From positions 84,129 to 148,128 of the forward strand of contig NZ_BPFX01000016.1 of NCBI RefSeq assembly GCF_019655855.1: DNA of 64,000 nt, given 5' to 3'. The stretch comes from Pseudomonas paralcaligenes (GTDB lineage Bacteria; Pseudomonadota; Gammaproteobacteria; Pseudomonadales; Pseudomonadaceae). Below, piece after piece: positions 27,641 to 36,648 of the stretch. The position numbers and the translations under genes were made by a program. Within the stretch, counting starts at the first letter, position 1, and each line of letters opens with the position of its first letter. Below the pieces are notes generated by a model. That model was not told the DNA's origin. It did not search any database and worked only from the letters and a program-made list of their open reading frames with translations.

Positions 27641-29968
27641 TCAGAATCGCAGCTGAACGCTCAGGTTGGCCGTGCGGCGGTCGCCGACGTAGTCCACGCC
27701 GAGCTGGTCGCTGGCGGTGATGTAGCGGCGGTCGAAGGCGTTGCGCAGTTCGCCGACCACCAGCAGGTTGTCCTGCTCGTAGCCCAGCCTCAGGTTGGTC
27801 AGGCTGTGGGAACCGATCCGCTGGTCACGGGCGTTGAGGGTCGAGCCGGTGCTGTAGTACCAGTCCTTGTAGCTCAGGTCGCCGCCGGCGAACCAGTGGT
27901 CGGCGAAGCGGTAGGTGACTTCCAGCGAGCCCGACCACTGTGGTGCCTCGGGGAAGCGGTTGCCCTTGTGCTCCGGGTGCTGGGTCAGCTCGGTGCGCAG
28001 CCAGCCGACCGCGGTGCGGATGTCCAGGTTGTGCAGCGGCGTGGCCTCCAGGCTCAACTCAGCGCCGTAGGCCTCGGCCTTGCCGATGTTGCGGGTGACC
28101 GCGCAGGGCATTGGCACGCCGTTGTTGTCGCAGAAGCCGGTGGCGGTGTGCTGCATGTCGCTCCAGTCGTAGTAGAACAGGTTGCCGTTCAGGCGCAGGC
28201 GGTCGTCCAGCCAGTGGCTGCGCGAGGCCAGTTCGTAGGACCAGAGGTGCTCGGGATCGACCTCGAAGGCTTCCCGGGACTGCGGGTTGCGCTCGATGAA
28301 GCCGCTGCGGTAGCCCTTGGTCGCCGTCAGCGCGAGCCGGTGGTTTTCGGCCAACTGGTAGGCCAGGCCCAGCTTGGGCAGCAGCGCGTCGAAGCGGGTA
28401 TCGCCGGTGAACGGGGCATCGGTCTGGCGGTTGAGGAAGTCGTAGTCGTGCTTCTCGTATTCGTAGCGCAGGCCGGCCAGCAGGCTCAGGCGCGTGGTTA
28501 GGCTGTACTCCAGGTCGCTGTAGGCCGCCAGGTTGTCGCGGTCCAGCTGGTCCTCCAGGCTCTGCAGCTGCAAGTAGTCGGTGCCGAGCAGGTATTTCAT
28601 CTCCGAGTCCACGCTGTGGCGCAGGCGGCCGTAGAACACGCCGAACAGGCCGGAGAGGCGGTCGTCGGCGTGGCCGACGCGCAGGCGCAGGTCCTGGGTC
28701 AGGTCGCGGTCTTCGCGCAGCTCGTCGCGGACGAACACGTTGGTCGGCGTGTCGAAGTGGGTCCGGGTCTCGGTGAAGGTGGTGGTGCTTTCCAGCGTCA
28801 GCCGGTCGCTCAGCGGATAGCGCACGTCGAGCACATGGTTGTCGACCTCGTTGAGGCGGGTCTCCAGCCAGTGATACTCGGAGCTGTTCATCACGTAGCG
28901 GCGATGGCGGACGTCGGTGGTCGAGGTGATAGCCGGGTCGTCCTTGCCCCGTGCGAAGCCGTACTGGATGGACAGGCCGGGAACGAACGACGGCGTGTAC
29001 AGCAGCTTGGCCCGGCCCTGCCAGTATTCCCCTTCCTGCAGGTACTGCAGTTCGTCCAGGTTGTAGCGGATGCCTTTCTCTTCCCACAGCTTCTCGCCGG
29101 CCAGGCGGAAGGACAGGTCGTCCGTCAGCGGGCCGGACAGCATCACGGCCTCGTCGTGGCTGTGGCCCGAGCCGAGGGAGGCGCGGGCGGCGCCTTCCCA
29201 GTAGGGCGTCGGGTCGTTGGTCTTGACCACCACGGCGCCGGCCATGGCGTTGCGCCCGAGGGTGGTCTGCGGGCCGCGCAGCACTTCCAGCTGCTGCACG
29301 TCCCACAGGCCGCGCAGGCCCCGGCGCACGCCTTCCAGGGACTGGGGCGCGCCGTCGATGTACAGGGTGCTGAGGGGCGCCTGGTTGCCGTCGGCGCCCC
29401 ACAGACCCTCGGAGTTGATGCCGCGAATGGTGAAGCCGTTGTTGTTGCCCCGGCTGGGCGAGGCGTTGACGTTGGGCAGCAGGCGGAAGCTCTCGCGCAT
29501 GTCGCGGATGCGGCCGGTCTCGATGCGCTGCTGGTCGATCACGCTGACGCTGGCGGGGTTGTCGTCGACGCTGCGCAGGCTCTTGTCGCCGTAGATGGTC
29601 AGCGAGTCCAGCTCCAGTGCCTTGGGCGCGTCCTCGATCTCTTGCAGCAGGAAGTGCCGGTCGTCCTGGCGCACCGCCCGCAGGCCGGAGCCTTCCAGCA
29701 GCCTGGCCAGCGCTTCCTCGGGCGCGAATGAGCCCTGCAGGCCTGGGCTGTGCAGGCCGCGGACCCGTTCGCTGGCCATCATGACGCTCAGGTCGCTGTC
29801 GCGGGCGAAGTGGTCGAGCGCCTGGCTCAGACTGCCGGCCGGAATCGAGTAGTGGCGCGGCGCCTGGTCGGCCTGGGTTCGCTCGGCCAGCGCCACGGGC
29901 GCGAGGCTCGGTATGGCGAGGCCGATGAGGGCGGCGAGCAGTAGCTTGTGGTGGGTGAGGGCGGGCAT
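27641..29968 (-). CDS. TonB-dependent receptor with signalling domain (FecA-type partner)
   Basis: The 775-residue outer-membrane receptor has a signal peptide ending PVALA, an STN signalling domain (about 38-105: YSIPAGSLSQALDHFA), a plug with QLEVLRGPQTTLGRNAM and a beta-barrel ending VQLRF. It probably imports a ferric chelate. It lies directly downstream of a fecI-fecR pair on the same strand, so substrate binding should signal through the STN domain to FecR and the sigma factor. Barrel features are closer to the general TonB receptor group than to hydroxamate receptors. The ligand is unknown. Confidence 0.92.
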   Translation of the reverse strand: MPALTHHKLLLAALIGLAIPSLAPVALAERTQADQAPRHYSIPAGSLSQALDHFARDSDLSVMMASERVRGLHSPGLQGSFAPEEALARLLEGSGLRAVRQDDRHFLLQEIEDAPKALELDSLTIYGDKSLRSVDDNPASVSVIDQQRIETGRIRDMRESFRLLPNVNASPSRGNNNGFTIRGINSEGLWGADGNQAPLSTLYIDGAPQSLEGVRRGLRGLWDVQQLEVLRGPQTTLGRNAMAGAVVVKTNDPTPYWEGAARASLGSGHSHDEAVMLSGPLTDDLSFRLAGEKLWEEKGIRYNLDELQYLQEGEYWQGRAKLLYTPSFVPGLSIQYGFARGKDDPAITSTTDVRHRRYVMNSSEYHWLETRLNEVDNHVLDVRYPLSDRLTLESTTTFTETRTHFDTPTNVFVRDELREDRDLTQDLRLRVGHADDRLSGLFGVFYGRLRHSVDSEMKYLLGTDYLQLQSLEDQLDRDNLAAYSDLEYSLTTRLSLLAGLRYEYEKHDYDFLNRQTDAPFTGDTRFDALLPKLGLAYQLAENHRLALTATKGYRSGFIERNPQSREAFEVDPEHLWSYELASRSHWLDDRLRLNGNLFYYDWSDMQHTATGFCDNNGVPMPCAVTRNIGKAEAYGAELSLEATPLHNLDIRTAVGWLRTELTQHPEHKGNRFPEAPQWSGSLEVTYRFADHWFAGGDLSYKDWYYSTGSTLNARDQRIGSHSLTNLRLGYEQDNLLVVGELRNAFDRRYITASDQLGVDYVGDRRTANLSVQLRF

Positions 29969-30034
29969 GGCAGATCCTTTTTCGTTCTGTTTGCCTGTTT
30001 CACACGCGAAAGGGAAAAAGGTGCCAGACGATGT

Positions 30035-30988
30035 TCAGGCGGCCTCGACCACCACCCAGTAGCGACTGCGGAAACGCACCGCGACCGGCAGGATAGCGGC
30101 CAGGCCGCGCAGGATCGCGTCGGTGTCGTCCAGGCGGAAGCTGCCCGACAGCCTCAGGTCGGCGACCTCCGGCGCGCAGCGCAGGAAGCCCGGGCGATGT
30201 CGCTCCAGTTCGGCGAGGAACCGGCCCAGCGGCATCTCGTCGGCGTACAGCCGCCCCTCGGTCCAGGCGTCCGTGTGCAGCGGCAGGGCCTCGACGGGCC
30301 AGGCGCGGTGTGCGCTGAAGCTGACCTGGTAGCCCTGTTCGACCCGCAGGGGCGGAGCGCCGGCAGCGGCCAGGCGCACCTCGACGGCGTGCTCCAGCAC
30401 GCCCAGCCGGGTGTGGTCGTCGGTTCGGCGGACATCGAAGCGGGTGCCCAGGGCGCGCATCGCTCCGTGCTCGGTGACGACGACGAAGGGGCGGCGCAGC
30501 GGGTCCGCCGTGGTGATGACGAGAATCTCGCCGTCGATCAGCTCGACGCTGCGCTGGTTCTCGTCGAAGTGGAGGTTGAGCCGCGTGTCGCTGTTCATGT
30601 GCAGCAGGGAGCCGTCCGGCAGCGTCAGCCGTCGCCGCTCGCCCTTGGCCGTGCGTTCCTGCGCCGACCAGCGCTGGCCCTGGGTGGTCCAGGCCAGGCC
30701 GCCGGCGCCGCCTGCCAGGAGCAGCAGGGAGAGCACCTTCAGCGCATGGCGGCGCGCTTCGACAGGGGCGTCCAGGGTGGCGAGGGCGGCTGGGCCGGGG
30801 ACGCTGTCGAGCATGCCGCAGAGCTTCTCGGCCCGTTGCCAGGCGTGGCGGTGGCGGATGTCCCGCTCGTACCAGCGCCGCCAGTCGGCGAGCAGCGTTT
30901 CCGCCACCGGCTGTTCCTGCAGCGCCAGGTACCAGCGGGCGGCCTCCAGCGCGATCTCCGGGGTGAGGGTTTCGTCGGCGCGGCTCAT
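30035..30988 (-). CDS. FecR-type anti-sigma / sigma regulator
   Basis: The 317-residue inner-membrane protein has an N-terminal cytoplasmic DUF4880 domain (EIALEAARWYLALQEQP), a transmembrane helix around 84-101 and a periplasmic FecR domain (about 110-200, RRLTLPDGSLLHMNSDT). The C-terminal domain is expected to contact the receptor signalling domain. It relays receptor occupancy to the ECF sigma factor. The ATG overlaps the fecI stop by 4 bases. The receptor gene follows. Confidence 0.92.
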   Translation of the reverse strand: MSRADETLTPEIALEAARWYLALQEQPVAETLLADWRRWYERDIRHRHAWQRAEKLCGMLDSVPGPAALATLDAPVEARRHALKVLSLLLLAGGAGGLAWTTQGQRWSAQERTAKGERRRLTLPDGSLLHMNSDTRLNLHFDENQRSVELIDGEILVITTADPLRRPFVVVTEHGAMRALGTRFDVRRTDDHTRLGVLEHAVEVRLAAAGAPPLRVEQGYQVSFSAHRAWPVEALPLHTDAWTEGRLYADEMPLGRFLAELERHRPGFLRCAPEVADLRLSGSFRLDDTDAILRGLAAILPVAVRFRSRYWVVVEAA

Positions 30989-31521
30989 GGTTCCATGGCC
31001 AGGATGCAGTGGGCCAGCGCCTGGGCGACGTAGCGCTTGACGCTGCGTTCGCTGACGCCGAGGCGCTCGGCGATCCGCGCATAGCCGAGGCCCTCCAGCT
31101 GGGCCAGCAGGAAGGCGCTGCGCACCTTGCCGGGCAGAGCGTCCAGCAGCAGGTCTATCTTCAACAGGGTCTCGATGATCTGCAGGCGTTCCTCGGGCGA
31201 GGGCGCCTGCAACTGCGGTTGCTGTGCCAGCACGCCCAGGTAGGCGGCCTCCAGGGCGCGCCGGCGCTGCAGGTTGGACATCAGGCGCTTGGCGACCAGG
31301 GTGAGATAGGAGCGCGGCTCCTGCAGCTGCCAGCCGCCTTGCTTCTCGCGGCTGTGCTCGGGTGCGGTGAGCAGGCGCAGGAAGGTGTCGTGGGCGATGT
31401 CCGCGGCATCGCTGTGGTTGCCCAGGCGCGACTGCAGCCATTTCTGTAGCCAGCTCCGGTGCAGGCGGTACAGGTGCTCCAGCTGGCGAACGGCGGGGTC
31501 GGGCTGTGTCAGTAGGGTCAT
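30985..31521 (-). CDS. FecI-family ECF sigma factor
   Basis: This 178-residue RNA polymerase sigma factor of the extracytoplasmic-function class contains a region 2 helix (SDAADIAHDTFLRLL) and a region 4 helix-turn-helix (GYARIAERLGVSERSVKRYV). It is the first gene of the fecI-fecR-receptor cassette and likely transcribes the receptor gene. A Fur-like box 45 bases upstream suggests derepression under iron limitation. Confidence 0.94.
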   Translation of the reverse strand: MTLLTQPDPAVRQLEHLYRLHRSWLQKWLQSRLGNHSDAADIAHDTFLRLLTAPEHSREKQGGWQLQEPRSYLTLVAKRLMSNLQRRRALEAAYLGVLAQQPQLQAPSPEERLQIIETLLKIDLLLDALPGKVRSAFLLAQLEGLGYARIAERLGVSERSVKRYVAQALAHCILAMEP

Positions 31522-31565
31522 AACGCTCGCTGTTCCCGGGCGCGGTTTTCTGGGGAAGTGCTGCT

Positions 31566-31584
31566 ATTGAGAATTGTTATTGAT
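31566..31584. promoter_or_regulatory. Candidate Fur box upstream of fecI
   Basis: ATTGAGAATTGTTATTGAT matches about 13 of 19 positions of the AATGAGAATGATTATCATT-type consensus and is strikingly AT-rich for this genome. Its place before the ECF sigma gene fits iron regulation. It also lies upstream of the divergent DUF488 gene. Confidence 0.55.
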
Positions 31585-31640
31585 TGTGCGGCGAGCATGC
31601 AAGGTGATTGTCGGCCCGGCCGCGACGAGGAGGAGAGGAG

Positions 31641-32033
31641 ATGATCCGCTGCAAGCGAGTCTATGAGCCCGTCGAGGAGGCGGACGGGCAGAGGGTGCTG
31701 GTCGACCGCCTGTGGCCGCGCGGCTGCCGCAAGGACGGCCTGGCGCTGGCGGCCTGGCTCAAGGAGGTGGCGCCGTCGGACGCCCTGCGCAAGGCCTTCG
31801 GCCACGACCCCGTGCTGTTCGACGACTTCCGCCAGCGCTACCGCGCCGAACTGGCCGGCCACCCCGAGCACTGGCAGGGACTGCTGGAGATGGCGGAGAA
31901 GGGCACCCTGACCCTGCTGTACGCCGCCCGCGACGAACGCTGCAACAACGCCCAGGTGCTCGCCGAATTCCTCGAGGACGAACTGGACCGGCGCGGGCCG
32001 TCCAGTTCGCCGGTGTGCTACGCCAGGGACTAG
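31641..32033 (+). CDS. DUF488 family protein
   Basis: The 130-residue protein shows the DUF488 signatures VLVDRLWPRGCRKDGLALAAWLKEVAPS and TLLYAARDERCNNA. The family is widespread and uncharacterised. The ATG follows GAGGAGGAGAGGAG, a very strong ribosome binding site. The upstream in-frame extension is discarded. It reads divergently from the fecI cassette. Confidence 0.9.
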   Translation: MIRCKRVYEPVEEADGQRVLVDRLWPRGCRKDGLALAAWLKEVAPSDALRKAFGHDPVLFDDFRQRYRAELAGHPEHWQGLLEMAEKGTLTLLYAARDERCNNAQVLAEFLEDELDRRGPSSSPVCYARD

Positions 32034-32074
32034 GGGGTGTTGCCGTTTCGCCGCGACCGCAACGTAGCCAGGCT

Positions 32075-33511
32075 CTATCGCATCATCTTGTCCAGCGCGC
32101 GTTTCTCTTCCGCCAGCTCCTGCTGGCGCGCGTCGATCCGCGAGGCCAGGGGGAAGTTGCTGCTGGCGCGGCGCTTGGCCAGGTCGAGCTGCTGCAGGGC
32201 CTGGTCGTAGTCGCCGACCAGGGCGAAGTATTCGGCGCGCGCCTGGTGCAGGCCGACGATGTGGCGGTTGAGGCCGCGCACTTCCGCCACCTGATACCAC
32301 ACGTCCGGGTCGTTGCCGCGCCGCTTGAGCAGGGCGTCCAGCGCCGCCTCGGCTTCCTGGTTCTGGTTCTGCTTGAGCATCAGGTCGATGCGCGCCTGCT
32401 CCAGGGGGTAGCTGTCCGGGTACAGGCCGCGCAGGCGGTCGACCCGCTGGCGGGCGTCGGCCAGGCGGCTGGCGGCCTCGTCCAGATCGACCATGGCCAG
32501 GTTGTAGGTGAGATTGTCGGGTTCCTTGCCCAGCAATTCGCCCAGCTCCTTGCGCGCCTCGTTCAGACGGCCACCCTTGATCTGGGCGATGGCCAGGCCG
32601 TAGCGGGCGGCGTCCAGCTTGGGGTTGCTGTCGAGCATGGCGCGGAAGCGCTTGGCGGCGATGCCGGGCGTTTCCTCGAAGATCAGCTGCACGCGGGCGC
32701 GCATCAGCTGGTAGCGCAGGCTGTCTTCCACGCCCTTGGACGGGTACTGCTCGGCGCGGTTGCGGGTGTCGGCGATGCGCGACTCGGTCACCGGGTGGGT
32801 GAGGAGGAATTCCGGCGGCTTGGAGTCGTAGCGGTACTGGCGCATCAGGCGCTCGAACATGCTCGGCATGGCGCGCGGGTCGTAGCCAGCCTTCTCCAGG
32901 TTGAGCAGGCCGATACGGTCCGCCTCCTGCTCGTTCTGCCGGGAGAAGCGGCGCTGCTCCTGGATGGCTGCCGCCTGGGTCGACATGATCGCGGCCATGC
33001 CCGCGTCGCCGGCGCCGGCCGCCGCAGCGACGATGCCGGCCAGCATCGCGGCCATCATCGGCACCTGCATGCGCTGCTGGGCTTCCAGGCCGCGGGCGAA
33101 GTGGCGCTGGGAAAGGTGCGCCAGTTCGTGGGCCATGACCGAGGCGTACTCGGCCTCGGTCTGCGCGTTCAGCAGCAGGCCGCCGTTGACCCCGACAATC
33201 CCGCCAGGCGCGGCGAAGGCGTTGAGCTGCGGGCTGTTGAGCAGGATGAACTCCAGGCGCCGGTCTTCCAGCTGGCTGGTTTCCGCCAGGCGGTAGACGC
33301 TGGACTCCACGTAGTCCTTGATAAGCGGGTCGGACAGTTGCGCGACCTGGCCGCGCAACACGCTGAGCCAGGCGCGGCCGAGGCGGTGCTCCTGCTCCGG
33401 CGAGACGATGGAAGAGCTGGCGTCGCCCAGCGAGGGCAGATCGCTGGCGCCGACCGGCACGGCGAGGCAGGCGCAGGCGAGGGCGAACAGGGAAGGGCGC
33501 AGAAGATTCAT
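32075..33511 (-). CDS. bepA: BepA-like M48 metalloprotease/chaperone with TPR domain
   Basis: This periplasmic protein (478 residues) promotes outer-membrane protein assembly and degrades misassembled LptD/BamA substrates in the enterobacterial counterpart. A signal peptide ends AVPVGA. The M48 catalytic motif HELAHLSQRH is near residue 130, with the third ligand in NEQEADRIGLLN, and a TPR superhelix fills about 280-470. The start at 33511 is the one that gives the signal peptide. It is divergent from tusA, as at PA1005/PA1006 in P. aeruginosa. Confidence 0.92.
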   Translation of the reverse strand: MNLLRPSLFALACACLAVPVGASDLPSLGDASSSIVSPEQEHRLGRAWLSVLRGQVAQLSDPLIKDYVESSVYRLAETSQLEDRRLEFILLNSPQLNAFAAPGGIVGVNGGLLLNAQTEAEYASVMAHELAHLSQRHFARGLEAQQRMQVPMMAAMLAGIVAAAAGAGDAGMAAIMSTQAAAIQEQRRFSRQNEQEADRIGLLNLEKAGYDPRAMPSMFERLMRQYRYDSKPPEFLLTHPVTESRIADTRNRAEQYPSKGVEDSLRYQLMRARVQLIFEETPGIAAKRFRAMLDSNPKLDAARYGLAIAQIKGGRLNEARKELGELLGKEPDNLTYNLAMVDLDEAASRLADARQRVDRLRGLYPDSYPLEQARIDLMLKQNQNQEAEAALDALLKRRGNDPDVWYQVAEVRGLNRHIVGLHQARAEYFALVGDYDQALQQLDLAKRRASSNFPLASRIDARQQELAEEKRALDKMMR

Positions 33512-33609
33512 GCACTGGGCTCTTGGTCGAAAGGCTCTACTGTAGCCGCCCCGCCGCTCTGCGTGCCAGGGTTGTGCGGTATCCTTGCCGGCCTGCAAGG
33601 AGACTGCCC

Positions 33610-33849
33610 ATGTCCGACATTCCCGCCTGCGATACCGAGCTGGACGCCAGCGGCCTGAACTGCCCGATGCCGCTGCTCAAGGCCAAGCTGGAACTCAACC
33701 GCCTGCCCAGCGGCGCGGTGCTCAAGGTGACCGCCACCGACGCCGGCTCCCAGCGCGACTTCCGCACCTTCGCCACGCTGGCCGGCCATGTGTTGCTGCA
33801 CGAGGAAGAGGGCGACGGCGTGTTCCGCTACTGGCTGAGGAAGGGCTGA
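33610..33849 (+). CDS. tusA: TusA-family sulfur carrier protein (PA1006-like)
   Basis: The 79-residue protein carries the family CPMPLLKAK motif with Cys18, which can hold a persulfide for sulfur transfer. The PA1006 counterpart in P. aeruginosa is needed for molybdenum cofactor homeostasis and nitrate respiration. AAGGAGACTGCCC precedes the ATG. It lies divergent to bepA, sharing a 98-base promoter interval. Confidence 0.92.
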   Translation: MSDIPACDTELDASGLNCPMPLLKAKLELNRLPSGAVLKVTATDAGSQRDFRTFATLAGHVLLHEEEGDGVFRYWLRKG

Positions 33850-33864
33850 GCGCACGGCTTCGCC

Positions 33865-34632
33865 TCAGTAGAAACCATAGATATCCATGCCCAGCGCGCC
33901 GAGGGTGAAGCCGCTGTGCTCGACGCGGAATTCGCCGCCAGCTCCCAACGCGAAATACAGCGGCAGCAGGTGCTCGTCGCTGGGGTGGCTGCGCACCGCG
34001 TGGGGCGCCTGGCGGCGGTAGTCGAGCAGGGCGGCGCGGTCGCCGGCGCGCAGCCTGTCCACTATCCAGTCGCGGAACTCCAGTGCCCAGGGCTCGACCA
34101 TCTCCGGGCCGGCGCGCCAGTCCAGTTCGCGCAGGTTGTGGGTGATGCTGCCGGAGCCGATCAGCAGCACGTCGCGTTCGCGCAGGCTGGCGAGCGCCTG
34201 GCCGATGCGCATCTGTAGCGCCGGGCCGGCGTGGCTCGGCAGCGACAGTTGCAGCACGGGGATATCGGCCTCCGGATACATCAGCGACAGCGGCACCCAG
34301 GCTCCGTGGTCGAGTGGGCGCTCAGGGTCAAGGCGGCTGGGAATATCGGCGGCGGCCAGCAGATGCTGCACCTCCAGCGCCACCTCGGGTGCGCCGGGGG
34401 CCGGGTACTGCACGGCGTACAGTGCTGGGGGAAAACCGCCGAAGTCGTGCCAGGTAGCGGGGTTGGGCGAGCTGCCGATCAGCAGTTCGGTGCTTTCCCA
34501 GTGGGCAGAGACCACCAGGATCGCCCGTGGCTTGCCCATCCCGGCGGCCAGGCGGGCCAGGGCGGTACCGCTGGCGCCCGGCTCCAGGGCGAGCATGGGC
34601 GATCCGTGGGAGATGAAGAGGGCAGGCAGCAT
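33865..34632 (-). CDS. ygiD: YgiD-family extradiol (DODA-type) dioxygenase
   Basis: The 255-residue non-heme metal enzyme resembles E. coli YgiD and plant DOPA 4,5-dioxygenase. FISHGSP (His9), SAHWES and PLDHGAWVPL supply the metal-binding histidines of the class III extradiol fold. The C-terminus ends with SHPSDEHLLPLYFALGA. It would cleave a catechol ring; the natural substrate is unknown. It converges with tusA. Confidence 0.9.
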   Translation of the reverse strand: MLPALFISHGSPMLALEPGASGTALARLAAGMGKPRAILVVSAHWESTELLIGSSPNPATWHDFGGFPPALYAVQYPAPGAPEVALEVQHLLAAADIPSRLDPERPLDHGAWVPLSLMYPEADIPVLQLSLPSHAGPALQMRIGQALASLRERDVLLIGSGSITHNLRELDWRAGPEMVEPWALEFRDWIVDRLRAGDRAALLDYRRQAPHAVRSHPSDEHLLPLYFALGAGGEFRVEHSGFTLGALGMDIYGFY

Positions 34633-34725
34633 CGGAGTTCCTCCGCGAGGGTGATGCTGCCATGGTGGCGAGTCGATCTATCGATATCCAATATAACTTT
34701 CAGCTGATATCGATCGATTCTTTCG

Positions 34726-35130
34726 TCAGGTCTGCTCGGTTTCCAAGTTGGCCTTCGGAGCGATCTCGTCGAATACCTCGGGTGTCAGCGCCGCTTCGCC
34801 GGCGCCATCGAGCACCTCGCGCGGGTGTTCGCTGCCGGGGATGCTGCTGTCGAGCATGCTCAGCAGCTGGGCGCCGCGCGGGGTGAGGACGAAATTCTCG
34901 CCGTTGCCGCCTTCTTCCTCGGGGCGTGGAGCGATGAACTGGTTCTCCACCAGCAGCGATTCGTAGCGGGCGGCCTCGGCGCGGAAGTGGTCGAGGTCGT
35001 CGACCGTCTCGCCGGCGTTCTCCATTTCCGCGGCCAGTTCTTCCGCGTAGCGACGCGGGGCGAAGGATTGGCCGGCAGAGTTCTGTGCCTCGTGCAGCAG
35101 GCGTTCGATCAGGTCCCAGTGGTAAACCAT
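34726..35130 (-). CDS. Small regulator-like protein (DUF2513-like)
   Basis: The 134-residue acidic protein begins with YHWDLIERLLHEAQN and contains a winged-helix-like arrangement (YESLLVENQFIAPRP...VLTPRGAQLLSML) of the kind annotated as a transcriptional regulator or DUF2513 relative in pseudomonads. DNA binding is unproven because the surface charge is strongly negative. It appears to be monocistronic. Confidence 0.7.
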   Translation of the reverse strand: MVYHWDLIERLLHEAQNSAGQSFAPRRYAEELAAEMENAGETVDDLDHFRAEAARYESLLVENQFIAPRPEEEGGNGENFVLTPRGAQLLSMLDSSIPGSEHPREVLDGAGEAALTPEVFDEIAPKANLETEQT

Positions 35131-35225
35131 GGCGATTCTCCGCAGTCGTGGGGCTTATCAGTTCCGACTGGCGCCGGCGGGCCAAGGTTCGAGCTTTTTC
35201 ACAGCGAGAGAGAGGAGGGCCGTTC

Positions 35226-35288
35226 GTAGGAGCGAGCTTGCTCGCGAAAGGGCATGCACAAGAGCTTCGCGAGCAAGCTCGCTCCCAC
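35226..35288. repeat. REP palindrome pair
   Basis: GTAGGAGCGAGCTTGCTCGC and its exact complement at 35266-35288 form a long inverted repeat separated by 17 bases. It is a classic Pseudomonas REP doublet. Confidence 0.85.
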
Positions 35289-35308
35289 GGGAGCATGGGC
35301 ATGAAAAA

Positions 35309-35637
35309 GGCTATGTCCCCGTTAGATGTTGTAGTGCCCTGAACCCTTCTGGGTCCCCGCCTGCGCGGGGATGACAAGGTGGAGGCGGAATTGCTCCCTG
35401 AGCCGTCATTCCCGCGCAGGCGGGAATTCAGGGGTAGGCAGCTGCAGTGTTCAGATAGAGGGGCTTGACCGCGCAACGCGTAGGGTGGGTTAGCCGCTTG
35501 CTGGCGTAACCCAGCGGTACCGCGGTCGACTGTGCTGGATGGGTTATGGCCTGCGCCCCAACCACCCTACCGGCTCCCAGGCAGGCCGCTTCCGCAGGGC
35601 AGCTGTAGCGTCTGCAACACGTAACGGGTACATAACC
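35309..35637. mobile_element. MITE-like composite repeat, copy B, flanked by ATGAAAAA
   Basis: This 329-bp element has the same internal order as copy A at 27130-27469: the CTTCTGGGTCCCCG and TCATTCCCGCG palindromes, GGCTTGACCGC, the TTAGCCGCTTG palindrome, then CAGCTGTAGCGTCTGCAACAC. It is flanked by direct copies of ATGAAAAA (35301-35308 and 35638-35645), the complement of TTTTTCAT. Its right flank runs straight into the htpX terminator. Ends are GGCTATGTCCCCGTT and, complemented, GGTTATGTACCCGTT. It has no coding capacity. Confidence 0.7.
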
Positions 35638-35640
35638 ATG

Positions 35641-35670
35641 AAAAAAGGCGATCCGTGGATCGCCTTTTTT
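35641..35670. terminator. Bidirectional terminator downstream of htpX
   Basis: AAAAAAGGCGATCC and GGATCGCCTTTTTT form a perfect 14-bp stem with a 2-base GT apex, with A- and T-tracts at opposite ends. It ends the minus-strand htpX transcript. Confidence 0.92.
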
Positions 35671-35684
35671 CGTCAATCGCCGGC

Positions 35685-36560
35685 TCAGCCGCGGCGGCGC
35701 AGGGCCTCGATGCGGTCTTCCAGCGGCGGGTGGGTCATCAGCAGGCCGGCCAGGCCGTTCTTCAGGCCGCCGTTGATGCCGAAGGCGGTCAGGCTGTCGG
35801 GCATGTGCACCGGCACGCCCTGTTCGGCGCGCAGGCGCTCCAGCGCGGCGATCATCGCGCCGGTGCCGGCCAGGCGGGCGCCGGCGTCGTCGGCCTTGAA
35901 CTCGCGGCGGCGGGAGAACCACATGACGATGATGCTGGCCAGGATGCCCAGCACCAGCTCGGCGAAGATGGTCGCGACGATGTAGCCGATGCCGTGGCCC
36001 TCGCCCTCGTTCTTCAGCACCACGCGGTCGACGAAGTTGCCGAAGATGCGTGCGAAGAACATCACGAAGGTGTTCACCACGCCCTGGATCATCGCCAGGG
36101 TGACCATGTCGCCATTGGCTACGTGGCCGATCTCGTGGGCCAGCACGGCGCGCACCTCGTCGGGCGAGAAGCGCTCCAGCAGGCCCTGGCTGACGGCCAC
36201 CAGGGCGTCGTTGCGGTTCCAGCCGGTGGCGAAGGCGTTGGATTCGTAGGCGGGGAAGATACCGACCTCCGGCATCTTGATGCCGGCATCGCGGGACAGC
36301 TCCTCGACGGTCTGCAGCAGCCACTGTTCATGGCGGGTGCGGGGCTGGGTGATGATTTCGGTGCCGGTGCTCATCTTCGCCATCCACTTGGACAGGAACA
36401 GCGAGATGAAGGAGCCGACGAAGCCGAAGACGGCACAGAAGGCCAGCAGGCTGCCGTAGTTCTGGCCGGTGAAGCGATCCACCCCGAGCAGTTTCAGGGT
36501 GACGCTGGCGATCAGCAGGACCGCCAGGTTGGTGGCCAGGAACAACACGATGCGCATCAT
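35685..36560 (-). CDS. htpX: Membrane zinc protease HtpX
   Basis: HtpX is an M48 metalloprotease of the inner membrane that removes misfolded membrane proteins together with FtsH. The 291 residues include two N-terminal helices (about 4-26 and 36-56), the zinc motif [11 protein letters not shown] with HEIGH at 142-146, further helices at about 158-215, and the third ligand in REFKADD. The ATG at 36560 begins MMRIVLFL. It is a standalone gene followed by the hairpin at 35641. Confidence 0.96.
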   Translation of the reverse strand: MMRIVLFLATNLAVLLIASVTLKLLGVDRFTGQNYGSLLAFCAVFGFVGSFISLFLSKWMAKMSTGTEIITQPRTRHEQWLLQTVEELSRDAGIKMPEVGIFPAYESNAFATGWNRNDALVAVSQGLLERFSPDEVRAVLAHEIGHVANGDMVTLAMIQGVVNTFVMFFARIFGNFVDRVVLKNEGEGHGIGYIVATIFAELVLGILASIIVMWFSRRREFKADDAGARLAGTGAMIAALERLRAEQGVPVHMPDSLTAFGINGGLKNGLAGLLMTHPPLEDRIEALRRRG

Positions 36561-36648
36561 GGTGGGAAGCTTCTCCTCAGGCGAGAGACGTTCTAAGTAT
36601 GCGAGCTATATAAGGTTGGCCCGGGGTGCCTTCAACCGAGGCACTATT

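Larger units (their letters stand above)
35131..35684. other. Intergenic repeat-rich stretch before htpX terminator
   Basis: This 554-base stretch holds no gene. It contains the REP doublet at 35226-35288, the ATGAAAAA-flanked element at 35309-35637, and the htpX terminator at 35641-35670. Confidence 0.8.
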
